This document shows, piece by piece, positions 45,022 to 54,602 of a stretch of 64,000 bases of DNA. The stretch spans positions 1-64,000 of the forward strand of contig MHBH01000028.1 of the NCBI GenBank assembly GCA_001804805.1. Direction: 5' to 3'. A program made the position numbers and the translations under genes. Within the stretch, counting starts at the first letter, position 1; each line of letters starts with the position of its first letter. Source of the DNA: Lentisphaerae bacterium GWF2_49_21. GTDB taxonomy: Bacteria; Verrucomicrobiota; Lentisphaeria; Victivallales; GWF2-50-93. Below the pieces are notes generated by a model that saw only the letters and a program-made list of their open reading frames with translations, was not told the DNA's origin and made no database searches.

Positions 45022-45059
45022 TAATGTTATCGTAATTAATATTTATAAAGATAACATTA
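45022..45059. promoter_or_regulatory. Operator-like dyad (copy 2)
   Basis: TAATGTTATC (45022-45031) and GATAACATTA (45050-45059) are perfect 10-bp arms with an 18-nt spacer, the same geometry as at 15591-15628. The third base differs (A versus T) and is compensated in the other arm. On the minus strand TTGAAA (45080-45075) precedes it, so the dyad overlaps the likely -10. Both copies are followed by a shared ATATC...GGGGGAGCG stretch before the start codon. Confidence 0.6.
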
Positions 45060-45249
45060 TCTTTGGCGGTTTATTTTCAAGACTGAAAGCAAATATTTTA
45101 CTGTTTTCAGGGAAGGCAGGGGGAAGTTTCAATATTCAACGGACGGTTGCTCCAAGCAAGGAAATAAATAGGCAAAAGAACACGATTCTGCCTCGCCGAC
45201 CTTGATTACTTATCCATATGGACTTATGATACTTAATGGTATTTTATAG

Positions 45250-45255
45250 TATAAT
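45250..45255 (+). promoter_or_regulatory. Predicted -10 element of the R-M operon
   Basis: A perfect TATAAT lies 36 nt upstream of hsdM. The -35 is weak (TGATAC at 45227-45232, 17-nt spacer). Confidence 0.4.
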
Positions 45256-45290
45256 GCGACTGTTTCAAAAACGAACTCGGAGATTCTTCA

Positions 45291-46814
45291 ATGGCTGAAA
45301 ATAACGAACTCGAAAAAACCCTTTGGTCGGCAGCGGACAAGATGCGCTCCAACATGGATGCAGCGGAATACAAGCACGTTGTCCTGGGCCTGATCTTTCT
45401 CAAATACATTTCTGACGCATTCAATGATATGCACGCAAAACTTAAAGATGGCAAAGGGGAATTTGAAGGAGCAAATCCCGAAGATCCCGATGAATACCAT
45501 GCATACAACGTCTTCTTTGTTCCGGAAAAAGCACGCTGGGACTATCTGCAGGACCGCGCAAAACAACCGGAAATCGGAAATTACATTGACGACTCGATGG
45601 ACGCCATCGAGAAGATCAATCCATCATTGAAAGGCGTGCTCCCTAAAATCTATGCCGATCCTGAACTGAACAAGCAGCGCCTAGGCGAACTGATAGACCT
45701 GATTGGAACCATCGGCTTCAGTCAGGACGGACATACGTCCAAAGACTTGCTCGGTAGAGTCTACGAATATTTCCTCGGACAGTTCGCCGACGCGGAAGGC
45801 AAGAAAGGCGGTCAATTTTACACGCCTGAAAGCATAGTCAAGCTGCTGGTGGAAATGCTTGAACCTTACAATGGACGCGTGTATGACGGCTGTTGCGGTA
45901 GCGGCGGGATGTTCGTGCAGAGCGAAAAATTTGTGCTTAATCATCAAGGCAATATCAAGGATCTGTCCATCTACGGGCAGGAATCCAATCCCACCACACT
46001 GCGCCTTGCCAGGATGAACCTTGCCATTCGAGGCATTGACGCCAAACTGGAACTGGGCGACACATTCCTGCACGACAGGCATCCCGACTTGAAAGCGGAC
46101 TTCATCATGGCAAACCCACCGTTCAACATCAGTGATTGGAACGGTGAGCAACTGCGCGGCGATAACCGCTGGAAATACGGTGTGCCGCCAACAGGCAATG
46201 CCAATTATGCCTGGCTCCAGCATTTCGCACACAAGCTCAAACCTAATGGATCTGCTGGAATCGTTCTTGCCAATGGCAGTATGAATTCCAATTCCGGAGG
46301 TGAAGGTGACATCCGAAAGAACATGATAGAGGAAGGTTTGATTGACTGCATGGTGGCTTTGCCTTCGCAACTGTTTTATAACACCATGATTCCTGCCTGT
46401 CTGTGGTTTCTGTCACGCAACAGGACAAATGGGAAATTTCGTAACCGCGCCAATGAAATTCTTTTTATTGATACCCGCAAGCTAGGCGAGATGACCAATC
46501 GCCGAAATCGGAAATTGACAGACGCTGAGATTGCCCTTGTTGCCAGCACATATCACGCCTGGCGAAATAAAGACGGTAAATACAAAGACAAGCTGGGATT
46601 CTGCAAGTCAGCAACACTGGAAGAAGTTAAGAATAATAGTTATGTGCTGATGCCGGGGCGATATGTGGGGACGGAAGAAATAGAAGACGACGGGATTCCT
46701 TTTGAAGATAAAATGAACGCGTTGACGACAAAGCTCGCTGAACAGTTTGCAAAGAGTTCGGAGTTAGAAAAGGCTATTCGAAAGAACCTTAAAGGAATCG
46801 GTTATGAATTCTAA
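45291..46814 (+). CDS. hsdM: Type I restriction-modification methyltransferase subunit HsdM
   Basis: This 507-residue N6-adenine methyltransferase is the modification subunit of a type I R-M complex and works with HsdS. The N-terminal helical domain ([37 protein letters not shown]) precedes [20 protein letters not shown] and [16 protein letters not shown]. The SAM-binding motif I is [14 protein letters not shown] (~198-211) and the catalytic N-P-P-F is in [13 protein letters not shown] (~272-284). Length fits the family. GGAG lies ~14 nt before the ATG. It is the first gene of the operon; its end overlaps the next frame by 11 nt. Confidence 0.95.
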   Translation: MAENNELEKTLWSAADKMRSNMDAAEYKHVVLGLIFLKYISDAFNDMHAKLKDGKGEFEGANPEDPDEYHAYNVFFVPEKARWDYLQDRAKQPEIGNYIDDSMDAIEKINPSLKGVLPKIYADPELNKQRLGELIDLIGTIGFSQDGHTSKDLLGRVYEYFLGQFADAEGKKGGQFYTPESIVKLLVEMLEPYNGRVYDGCCGSGGMFVQSEKFVLNHQGNIKDLSIYGQESNPTTLRLARMNLAIRGIDAKLELGDTFLHDRHPDLKADFIMANPPFNISDWNGEQLRGDNRWKYGVPPTGNANYAWLQHFAHKLKPNGSAGIVLANGSMNSNSGGEGDIRKNMIEEGLIDCMVALPSQLFYNTMIPACLWFLSRNRTNGKFRNRANEILFIDTRKLGEMTNRRNRKLTDAEIALVASTYHAWRNKDGKYKDKLGFCKSATLEEVKNNSYVLMPGRYVGTEEIEDDGIPFEDKMNALTTKLAEQFAKSSELEKAIRKNLKGIGYEF

Positions 46815-47078
46815 GGGACAAGTGGACAGCTCATCTTCGAAAATACGTGTGCTGAATCAGGATTGGGAATATCTTTACAATCCCAATTTTAATCCCGTCG
46901 AATTCGACGGGATTAAAATGCAAGCCGGGTTAAACACTAATAAGTTCGCAATTCACCAGATGACTATCTTGGTCAACAGCCTGTTGGCCAAATTGCACAA
47001 TCACCGGTTTTGCAAATCACTCAATCCATACCGACGGTGGAAGAGATTGAAGCCGAGCTTGGAGGAGATTTGAAATGA
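46804..47078 (+). pseudogene. Gene remnant with KilA-N-like segment
   Basis: Between hsdM and hsdS, an 89-codon frame starts with ATG overlapping the end of hsdM. Its middle, DWEYLYNPNFNPVEFDGIKM and QAGLNTNKFA, resembles the KilA-N domain core (usually W-E-x-L-x-N-P-x-F-x-x-x-E-F-D-G, then E-A-G-L-N). The conserved continuation of that domain is missing. In the +1 frame the last ~30 codons read VGQIAQSPVLQITQSIPTVE, EIEAELGGDLK and stop, which looks more like real coding sequence than the annotated frame. It recalls the C-terminal ends of PDDEXK (YhcG/DUF1016-type) or similar proteins. The remnant therefore seems to be a deletion and frameshift of one or two accessory genes. Confidence 0.55.
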
Positions 47079-48295
47079 GTTCTAAGGAGTGGACATCTTT
47101 TAAAATAGAAGACTTGGGTCGTGTAGTTACGGGAAAAACGCCTCCCACTCAAAATTCTGACAATTTTGGCAATAAATATCCATTTATTACTCCAAGGGAC
47201 ATGTCTGGGCAAAAGAGAATCATAAAAACTGAACGCTATCTTTCTGAGGAAGGAAAGAAGACTGTAAAGAATTGCTTATTACCCAAGGATGCAATCTGTG
47301 TTTCTTGTATTGGCTCTGATATGGGCAAAGTAGTATTGACAACTCAAGACAGTGTTACCAACCAGCAACTAAATTCAATTATCTGTAAACAGGAATTTAA
47401 TCCTGACTTCGTATATTACTCTATCATAAATATTTCTGATACGCTGCGCAATGTTGCTCATCATAGTACGGCAGTTCCAATTTTAAACAAATCTGATTTT
47501 TCTAATTTTGAAATACTATCCCCAGCCATCTCCACTCAAAATAAAATAGCATCCATTCTTTCCGCCCTCGACGACAAACTCGAACTCAACCGCCAGACCA
47601 ACGCCACTCTCGAAGCCATTGCGCAGACGATTTTCAAGGAGTGGTTTGTGGATTTCAAGTTCCCCGGAGCAACAGGTGAAATGCAGGAGAGCGAACTGGG
47701 GATGATTCCGAAGGGATGGACGGCTCTGCCAATATATGAAACTGCAGAATTTATTAATGGCGCTGCATACAAGGAAACTGATTTTACTCCGGATAATTCA
47801 GGCCTTCCAGTAATTAAAATAGCTGAGTTAAAATATGGCATTACAAGTCAAACGCGTTTTTCTAAAACAATAAAAAACGAAAACTCTAGAATTGATAACG
47901 GAGATATCCTTTTCTCCTGGTCTGGTAGCCCTGACACATCAATTGATGTGTTTGTCTGGGCGGGTGATGCGGGAATATTAAACCAGCATATTTTCAGAGT
48001 TGTAAACGGCGATACTGATAAGAAATATTACGAGTGCTATTTGTTGAAATATTTAAAACCCATCTTCATTGAAATAGCAAGGGATAAACAAACAACTGGC
48101 CTTGGGCATGTAACTGCGCAGGACATGAGAAGAATAAAAATTGCATATCCCGATAAAAAGTCTATTGGAATGTTTGCCGAGAAAATAGGGCCAATTTTCG
48201 AGAAGTCATTAAACAATTCCCTGCAAACTGCGACTCTTGTGCGACTTCGCGACTCTTTGCTCCCCAAATTAATGAACGGTGAAATCGAAGCATGA
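47075..48295 (+). CDS. hsdS: Type I restriction-modification specificity subunit HsdS
   Basis: This 406-residue subunit reads DNA and sets the target of the R-M complex. It shows two target-recognition domains. TRD1 (~1-165) starts WTSFKIEDLGRVVTGKTPPT, and the central conserved helix is NKIASILSALDDKLELNRQT, NATLEAIAQTIFKEWFVDFK. TRD2 (~210-375) starts LGMIPKGWTALPIYETAEFI, and the distal helix ends LRDSLLPKLMNGEIEA. The recognition sequence cannot be deduced. GGAGATTTGAA precedes the ATG. The region is more AT-rich than the flanking hsdM and hsdR, as is usual for exchangeable specificity genes. Its stop overlaps the next gene by 4 nt. Confidence 0.95.
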   Translation: MSSKEWTSFKIEDLGRVVTGKTPPTQNSDNFGNKYPFITPRDMSGQKRIIKTERYLSEEGKKTVKNCLLPKDAICVSCIGSDMGKVVLTTQDSVTNQQLNSIICKQEFNPDFVYYSIINISDTLRNVAHHSTAVPILNKSDFSNFEILSPAISTQNKIASILSALDDKLELNRQTNATLEAIAQTIFKEWFVDFKFPGATGEMQESELGMIPKGWTALPIYETAEFINGAAYKETDFTPDNSGLPVIKIAELKYGITSQTRFSKTIKNENSRIDNGDILFSWSGSPDTSIDVFVWAGDAGILNQHIFRVVNGDTDKKYYECYLLKYLKPIFIEIARDKQTTGLGHVTAQDMRRIKIAYPDKKSIGMFAEKIGPIFEKSLNNSLQTATLVRLRDSLLPKLMNGEIEA

Positions 48296-49296
48296 GCGAA
48301 GAAAAGAAAATTGATTTCATAGACAACCCTGACTTCAACCGTTGGATTGAAGAGAATTATAAAGTTGAAATCGAGGAATATGAATATCAATCAAGCGACG
48401 TGCTATATAAAATCAATTATGATGACTATCTGGATGCGCTTAAGCGATACAATGCCGACCCCAAAATTGAGCTCACAAGAATTGAAGACAATTTTCCGTC
48501 CCCTATCGCTTATTATTTCTCCCAGGCAAACAACAATTATCAAAATGACCATCATCGTCTTGATCTGTTAAAATCCTGCTGGGAGTCTATTGTGTTTTTC
48601 CTGTATGGATTGGTTGTTGCCGAAGCTCGTCACAGGAAGATACCGCTTAACAGTCTCGGCAATAGATGGGATAAATATTGGAGCGACAAGATTTTCGACA
48701 AGCTAACAATCATAGAAAACATTATTGATTACACTACGAAAAATGGATTAAAATTTGATTGTTCCGTTTTGGTGCCGGTTGCTACATTGAGCAAAATAAA
48801 ATCTCTTAATCAAGAAAGAAATGGTTTTGAACATTCCGCTGCAAGAACATCAGCTCAACAAATGGATTTATATAAGACCTTATGTCCTCTTCTTGAAAAC
48901 GTTCTTAAAGAACTTATAAATCTTGAAAAGGTAACTGTCCTCCGTTATTACTCTTCTGAAATACCACTTGTTCCTCGTTGCGAGATTTTTAACGGAAGTT
49001 CTCTTGAAGGTCATAAGGACAATATAATTCTCAAAAAGGACAATTACATCGAGATACTCGACCATTTCAACGCAAGCTCAATATTTGCAAAAATAGGCGA
49101 TGAAGTTTTCTGCTTGTCCCCATTTATCCATTTTTCGCAGGAACTGCACGAAACCAATGCGACACTTTGTTTTTTTAAGAAAGAAAAGTCAGGCAAGTAT
49201 CTCTTTGAGGTTGTAAGTAAAGCAAAAGATATTGAGTTCGATAAAAGCAATTTTTCTTTAATTGAAAACAAACTTAAAGCTTTGGTGGTGCCATGA
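48292..49296 (+). CDS. HEPN-like (RX4H) protein of unknown family inside the R-M operon
   Basis: This 334-residue protein has no family I recognise. The first ~200 residues are helical (DLLKSCWESIVFFLYGLVVA, DKIFDKLTIIENIIDY). Residues 176-181 read RNGFEH within SLNQERNGFEHSAARTSAQQ, matching the R-(N/D/H)-x(3)-H form of the HEPN RX4-6H motif. HEPN proteins are often RNases in toxin and anti-phage systems. The last ~130 residues are beta-rich (DNIILKKDNYIEILDHFN, FAKIGDEVFCLSPFIHFSQE) and could be a sensor or partner-binding domain. The ATG overlaps the hsdS stop by 4 nt, so it is coupled to the R-M system. PrrC, a HEPN anticodon nuclease in some hsd operons, is a precedent, but the ABC ATPase of PrrC is absent here. 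Function remains inference. Confidence 0.6.
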   Translation: MSEEKKIDFIDNPDFNRWIEENYKVEIEEYEYQSSDVLYKINYDDYLDALKRYNADPKIELTRIEDNFPSPIAYYFSQANNNYQNDHHRLDLLKSCWESIVFFLYGLVVAEARHRKIPLNSLGNRWDKYWSDKIFDKLTIIENIIDYTTKNGLKFDCSVLVPVATLSKIKSLNQERNGFEHSAARTSAQQMDLYKTLCPLLENVLKELINLEKVTVLRYYSSEIPLVPRCEIFNGSSLEGHKDNIILKKDNYIEILDHFNASSIFAKIGDEVFCLSPFIHFSQELHETNATLCFFKKEKSGKYLFEVVSKAKDIEFDKSNFSLIENKLKALVVP

Positions 49297-49368
49297 AAAA
49301 CTCAGTTAGTTCCATTTTGGAACATACTGTCGATGATGGCATAAGCTTTTTAATTTTGAGGATATATA

Positions 49369-50394
49369 ATGAGCGATAAATTCTTGCAAATAAGAAACAG
49401 CACGGCTGAATTCCTGGTTTTCACTTCCCAGGCCGGAAAAAACACCATAGAGGTGCGGGTGGAGGATGAAACTGTCTGGCTTACCCAGAAGATCATCGCC
49501 ACTCTGTTTGAGGTTTCAATCCCAACTATCAATGAGCATCTGAACAATATCTACAGCCAAGGTGAATTGACACGGGAAGCAACTATTCGGAATTTCCGAA
49601 TAGTTCAAATGGAGGGGGCGCGACAAGTCAACCGTAACGTTGACTACTACAATCTGGACGTCATCATTTCTGTCGGTTACCGTGTGAATTCCCTACGGGC
49701 CACCCAATTCCGCCAGTGGGCGACCGGGGTACTGCGCAATTTTGCCATACGCGGTTATGTACTTGACAACGAACGGCTCAAGAACGGGTCTTTTCTCAGC
49801 AAGGAGTATTACGAAAACCTCCTTGCCGAAATCAGGGAAATCAGGGCAAGCGAAAGAAGATTCTACCAGAAAATTGCCGACATATACTCAACAGCAATGG
49901 ATTACAACAAGGACGCAGAGATTACAAAGGTGTTCTTCGCCACGGTTCAAAACAAGCTGCATTTTGCCATCCACGGCCATACCGCTGCCGAACTTATCAT
50001 GAAGCGCGCAAGCAGCAAGAAGGAGCGCATGGGGCTGAACACCTGGAAAAATGCGCCAAAGGGAAAGATTGTCAAAACGGATGTTTCCATAGCTAAGAAC
50101 TACCTGACCGCAAAAGAGCTGAAGTCTTTGGACCGTTTTGTTGTCATGTATCTCGATTATGCCGAGGACCAGGCGGAGCGCAAGATCCCCATGAGCATGG
50201 AGGACTGGGCGAACAAACTCAATGCGTTCCTCCAATTCAACCAGCGGGATATTCTGGAAAACCAGGGAAAGGTCACCCAGGCAATTGCAAAGGCATTCGC
50301 CGAAAGTGAATTTGAAAAATACAGGATCGTCCAGGATGCGCTGTTCGAAAGCGATTTCGACAAGGAAGTCAAACGAATCGAGGGGAAAGAATGA
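49369..50394 (+). CDS. rhuM: RhuM-family protein
   Basis: The 341-residue protein has the RhuM signature: [79 protein letters not shown]. The N-terminal part resembles a winged-helix DNA-binding region. It was first named as a Salmonella pathogenicity-island gene and is frequent within type I R-M operons, but its role there is not known. The C-terminal helical part includes [20 protein letters not shown]. The stop overlaps the hsdR start by 4 nt (ATGA), so RhuM and HsdR are coupled. Confidence 0.9.
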   Translation: MSDKFLQIRNSTAEFLVFTSQAGKNTIEVRVEDETVWLTQKIIATLFEVSIPTINEHLNNIYSQGELTREATIRNFRIVQMEGARQVNRNVDYYNLDVIISVGYRVNSLRATQFRQWATGVLRNFAIRGYVLDNERLKNGSFLSKEYYENLLAEIREIRASERRFYQKIADIYSTAMDYNKDAEITKVFFATVQNKLHFAIHGHTAAELIMKRASSKKERMGLNTWKNAPKGKIVKTDVSIAKNYLTAKELKSLDRFVVMYLDYAEDQAERKIPMSMEDWANKLNAFLQFNQRDILENQGKVTQAIAKAFAESEFEKYRIVQDALFESDFDKEVKRIEGKE

Positions 50395-53300
50395 GCAACC
50401 GCAGCTTTGAGTCCGAAATAGAGAAAATCGCCCTCGACATTCTCCGCGAAGAGAATGACTACGAGATCCGTCTCGGCCCAAGTTTGACTGAAGGTGAAGC
50501 CAAGGAACGTGAATACACCGAAACCATCCTGCAAGACCGTCTGCACGCCGCGATAGACAAGATCAATCCTGATATTCCGGTGCCTGCGCGTGAAGATGCC
50601 TTGAAGAAAGTGATGCGTCTGACGGCAATGACTGTAATTGACAGCAATGAATCCTTTCATCACCTGCTCACCGAAGGAGTGGATGTCAAATTCAGCATTG
50701 GCGATGGCAAGACCAGGACCGACAAGGTCTGGCTGATTGATTTCAACAATCCAGAGGACAATGAGTTTCTGGCAGTTAATCAATATACAGTCATTGAAAA
50801 CAACAATAACAAACGTCCCGATATAGTTCTGTTCATCAATGGTCTGCCATTGGTCGTGATCGAACTTAAGAATGCCGCTGACGAAAACGCCGATGTACAG
50901 GCCGCATTCCGCCAGATGCAAACATATCAGCAGCTCATTCCTTCCCTCTTCACCTATAATGCATTTCTCGTAATCAGCGACGGATGGTTCGCCAAGGCTG
51001 GCACGATTTCGAGCGATTATCCACGATTTATGGATTGGAAGACAGCCGACGGCGAAACGGTTGTAGATTCAAAAGTCCAGCCTGAACTGGAGCCTCTAAT
51101 CAAGGGCCTGCTAAATAAAAAGACCATATTGGATGTCATCCGCCATTTCATAGTATTTGAAGACACCAAGGAGAAAAATGTAAAGAAGATTGCCGCCTAT
51201 CACCAGTATTACGCGGTCAACAAGGCCGTTTCGTCAACCCTCCGCGCTTCAGCAGACACAAGTACCATCATTCGCGAAAATCCTGCCGGGTATGGGCTGT
51301 CAACCGTGGAGGAACAACCCAAGGGCGACAGGCGTGCAGGCGTCATCTGGCACACGCAAGGCAGCGGCAAGAGTCTCTCAATGGTCTTCTATACAGGCAA
51401 GCTGGTACTGGCGGAAGGAATGAACAATCCCACAATCGTGATGCTCACAGACCGCAACGACCTTGACCAGCAGTTGTTTGAAACCTTCACTAATTGCCAG
51501 CAGTTGCTCCGCCAGACGCCTATGCAGGCCACCAACCGTGATGAATTGAAGAAACTCCTGTCAGTCGCGTCGGGAGGCATCGTATTTACGACCATTCAGA
51601 AATTCCTGCCGGATGAAAAGGGAGCTGCCTATCCGCTTCTGACAGACCGCCGCAACGTTGTCGTAATCGCCGACGAAGCCCATCGCAGCCAATATGACTT
51701 CATAGACGGCTTCGCCCGCCACATGCGCGATGCACTGCCAAACGCTTCTTTCATCGGGTTCACAGGTACCCCCATCGAAAAGGAAGACCGCGACACACAG
51801 GCTGTTTTTGGCAATCATATTGATGTATACGACATCCAGCAAGCTGTAGAAGACGGGGCGACCGTCCGCATCTACTATGAAAGCCGTCTGGCAAAAATCG
51901 GACTTTCCACTGATGACCGCAAGATTCTTGACGAACGCGTCGAAGAAGTCACTGAAGATGACGAACTCACCGAACGCCAGCAGCGCTTTGCCAAATGGAC
52001 AAGCGTTGAATCGGTGGTTGGAAGCGAGCCACGTGTCAGACAAATAGCCGCGGATTTGGTGGATCACTTTGACAAACGCCTCTCTGCATCTGATGGCAAG
52101 GGGATGATCGTCTGCATGAGCCGACGCATCTGTGTTTCCATGTACAACGAAATCATAAAACTGCGTCCGCACTGGCATGACTCTGCCGATGATAAAGGCG
52201 TCATCAAAGTCGTGATGACAGGTTCCGCCAGCGATCCACTAGACTGGCAGGAACACATCCGCAACAAGCCGCGACGAAAATCCATAGGCGACAGGCTGAA
52301 AGATCCCAAAGATTCGCTCAAGCTTATAATAGTACGCGATATGTTCCTGACTGGCTTTGATGCCCCTCCATTGCACACAATGTACATAGACAAGCCGATG
52401 AACGGACATACCCTCATGCAGGCCATTGCCCGCGTCAATCGCGTATTTGGTGACAAGGAAGGTGGATTGATCGTTGATTACATCGGCATTGCACAGGATC
52501 TGAAGAACGCTTTAGCTGTATATGCCGCAAGAAAAGGCAGAGGCGAAATCAAACACGACCAGGAAGAAGCCGTAGCCAAGATGCTGGAAATCTACGAAGT
52601 CATTGTAAATATGTTTGGACGCTTTGATTACCGCCAATATTTCAAGATAGAGCCACGAGCCAAGCTGAACTTCATTCTTGATGCCGCCAACCATGTTTCC
52701 GAGCTCACGGAAGAAAAAGACGGTAAGACTGTAAGAAATGGAAAGGAACGTTTCAAGGAAAATGTCATTCGGCTTCAGAAAGCTTTTGCCTTGTCAGTGC
52801 CACATCAAAAGGCATTTGAAATTCGGGATGATCTCGCTTTCTTCCAGGCTATCAAAGCCAGATTCAACAAATTCGACGATCAGACCAAAATCCGTACTAA
52901 CGCAGAGATAGAAACCGCCATCAGGCAGATTATAAACGATGCCATCATTTCGCAGGAAGTTATTGACGTTTTCGATGCGGCAGGTATCCGCAAACCGGAT
53001 ATCTCCATCCTTTCCGACGAGTTTCTTGGTGAAGTCCAAAGCATGGAACGCAAGAATCTCGCTCTGGAACTGCTCAAACGTCTGCTAAATGACGAAATCA
53101 AGATCCGCAGCAATTTAAACTTAGTGCAAGGCAGAAAGTTTTCAGACATGCTTGCCGAAGCTGTCAAGCGTTATCAAAGCGGATTGATTGATTCAGCTCG
53201 AGTAATAGAAGAACTAATACATCTTGCAAAAGAGATCCGCGAAGCCGACAAACGCGGTGAAAAAATGAATCTGCGTGTTGATGAGCTGGCTTTTTATGAT

Positions 53301-53570
53301 GCGTTAGCAGATAATCCAACTGCGGAGAATATTCTTGGGAACCAGACAATGAAACTAATCGCGAATGAGCTTGTTGATAGTGTCAGGAAGAATACCTCGA
53401 TAGACTGGCAGTTGAAGGAAAGCGTACAAGCAAAGCTACGCGTGATGGTCAAAAGAATTTTAAGGAAATACAAGTATCCGCCAGATGATCCCGCCACAGG
53501 TGAATATACAATTTCAGTGACTAAGGTATTGGATCAGGCTGAGTTACTGGCGGATTATTGGACTAAGTGA
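50391..53570 (+). CDS. hsdR: Type I restriction endonuclease subunit HsdR
   Basis: This 1059-residue subunit translocates and cuts unmodified DNA. The N-terminal nuclease domain has [20 protein letters not shown] (~142-161), the D...E-x-K core. The helicase motor has [16 protein letters not shown] (Walker A, ~318-333), [15 protein letters not shown] (DEAH box, ~427) and [17 protein letters not shown] (motif III). [20 protein letters not shown] and [17 protein letters not shown] (motifs V and VI) follow. The C-terminal helical region is for complex assembly. Full length and all motifs present, so the R-M system is probably active. It ends just before the convergent AraC-type gene, with no obvious hairpin terminator. 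Confidence 0.95.
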   Translation: MSNRSFESEIEKIALDILREENDYEIRLGPSLTEGEAKEREYTETILQDRLHAAIDKINPDIPVPAREDALKKVMRLTAMTVIDSNESFHHLLTEGVDVKFSIGDGKTRTDKVWLIDFNNPEDNEFLAVNQYTVIENNNNKRPDIVLFINGLPLVVIELKNAADENADVQAAFRQMQTYQQLIPSLFTYNAFLVISDGWFAKAGTISSDYPRFMDWKTADGETVVDSKVQPELEPLIKGLLNKKTILDVIRHFIVFEDTKEKNVKKIAAYHQYYAVNKAVSSTLRASADTSTIIRENPAGYGLSTVEEQPKGDRRAGVIWHTQGSGKSLSMVFYTGKLVLAEGMNNPTIVMLTDRNDLDQQLFETFTNCQQLLRQTPMQATNRDELKKLLSVASGGIVFTTIQKFLPDEKGAAYPLLTDRRNVVVIADEAHRSQYDFIDGFARHMRDALPNASFIGFTGTPIEKEDRDTQAVFGNHIDVYDIQQAVEDGATVRIYYESRLAKIGLSTDDRKILDERVEEVTEDDELTERQQRFAKWTSVESVVGSEPRVRQIAADLVDHFDKRLSASDGKGMIVCMSRRICVSMYNEIIKLRPHWHDSADDKGVIKVVMTGSASDPLDWQEHIRNKPRRKSIGDRLKDPKDSLKLIIVRDMFLTGFDAPPLHTMYIDKPMNGHTLMQAIARVNRVFGDKEGGLIVDYIGIAQDLKNALAVYAARKGRGEIKHDQEEAVAKMLEIYEVIVNMFGRFDYRQYFKIEPRAKLNFILDAANHVSELTEEKDGKTVRNGKERFKENVIRLQKAFALSVPHQKAFEIRDDLAFFQAIKARFNKFDDQTKIRTNAEIETAIRQIINDAIISQEVIDVFDAAGIRKPDISILSDEFLGEVQSMERKNLALELLKRLLNDEIKIRSNLNLVQGRKFSDMLAEAVKRYQSGLIDSARVIEELIHLAKEIREADKRGEKMNLRVDELAFYDALADNPTAENILGNQTMKLIANELVDSVRKNTSIDWQLKESVQAKLRVMVKRILRKYKYPPDDPATGEYTISVTKVLDQAELLADYWTK

Positions 53571-53592
53571 ATATTTCAAAAGTTGAAGTTCT

Positions 53593-54456
53593 TCAGTTTT
53601 GCGGGTTGATCAGTTTATCTGATTGCCTTCTGTCACGATATGCCTTCGGGCTGGTTCCGGTAATCTTTTTGAATATACGGCTGAAATAGAACTGGTCGTG
53701 GTATCCGACCAGATTTGATATCTGGGAGAGCTTCAGGTCGGAACGCATCAGCCACTGCGCGGCGTTCTGGATCCGCACCTTTGAAATATATGAAACAGGG
53801 GTCATGCCGATCCTCTTCTTGAACAGACGGTAGAAATGACCTTCGCTGCAGTTTAGTTTCTTGGAAAGTTCCGCGATGTCAATATCGTCGGCGAAGTGCT
53901 CGTTGATGTAGCTGACCGCCTTCTCGACAATATTCTGGTCAGGATGGACTTCGCCTTCCTTGAGCAGGCGCTGGAAGCATCCCAGGATATCCAGGCATCT
54001 TCCGTCCAGCTCCATTCCTATGTTTCCGTATCCCCTGCAGGAAAGCTTCCACAGATCAAGGAACTTGCCGGCGAGATCGGGATATGTCGTATAAAGAACC
54101 TTGTCAATTGAGAATTTGTTGAAGACTGTTCCTTTGCAGCCGACCCAGATAATCTCGGTTTTCTTCTCGGAATATTCGGCATGCGAAGTGTTCGGAGGGA
54201 TCAGGAAGATACGGCTGTCGACGAGGGGGACATCGGCCCTGCCTTCGACCATGAACTTGCCTTCACCGTTCATGACACAGACAAACTCCCAGAACTTGTG
54301 GTATCCGAAAGGGACCCTGGTCCTCTCTCCCCTGAACCTTTCAATGTAGATAGGGGAGAGGGACGGGGAACGGATGAGTCCGAAATCACCGCTCCACAGG
54401 GAGTCCTTCAATATGGCGATATGTCCGAGTTTTACTTCCATGTCATAATAGTCCAT
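53593..54456 (-). CDS. AraC-family transcriptional regulator with cupin-like sensor
   Basis: The 287-residue regulator has an N-terminal cupin-like domain (PFGYHKFWEFVCVMNGEGKF, RIFLIPPNTSHAEYSEKKTE), which usually binds a sugar. The C-terminal pair of HTH motifs is DDIDIAELSKKLNCSEGHFY, RLFKKRIGMTPVSYISKVRI and LKLSQISNLVGYHDQFYFSR, IFKKITGTSPKAYRDRR. It is divergent from the dehydrogenase/oxidoreductase pair, whose start is 147 nt away, and likely regulates it. The ATG at 54456 lacks a clear ribosome site; ATG 54441 is in frame. Confidence 0.92.
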   Translation of the reverse strand: MDYYDMEVKLGHIAILKDSLWSGDFGLIRSPSLSPIYIERFRGERTRVPFGYHKFWEFVCVMNGEGKFMVEGRADVPLVDSRIFLIPPNTSHAEYSEKKTEIIWVGCKGTVFNKFSIDKVLYTTYPDLAGKFLDLWKLSCRGYGNIGMELDGRCLDILGCFQRLLKEGEVHPDQNIVEKAVSYINEHFADDIDIAELSKKLNCSEGHFYRLFKKRIGMTPVSYISKVRIQNAAQWLMRSDLKLSQISNLVGYHDQFYFSRIFKKITGTSPKAYRDRRQSDKLINPQN

Positions 54457-54602
54457 GCTTTATGCTAATTTTGTCCATGGCTGAAATATTACAAGAGCAG
54501 TATTGTTAATATCAGAAAAAAGGAGCGGATGATTGGGTTTTGAAATTCATAATATCCTGTAAATCCTGTTATCCTGTCTGAAATCTAAATCAAGGAGATA
54601 CA

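Noticed and set aside
45291-53570. R-M operon as part of a prophage or integrative element
   Set aside because: KilA-N-like and RhuM sequences occur in phages and islands, but no integrase, attachment repeat or structural phage gene is present.
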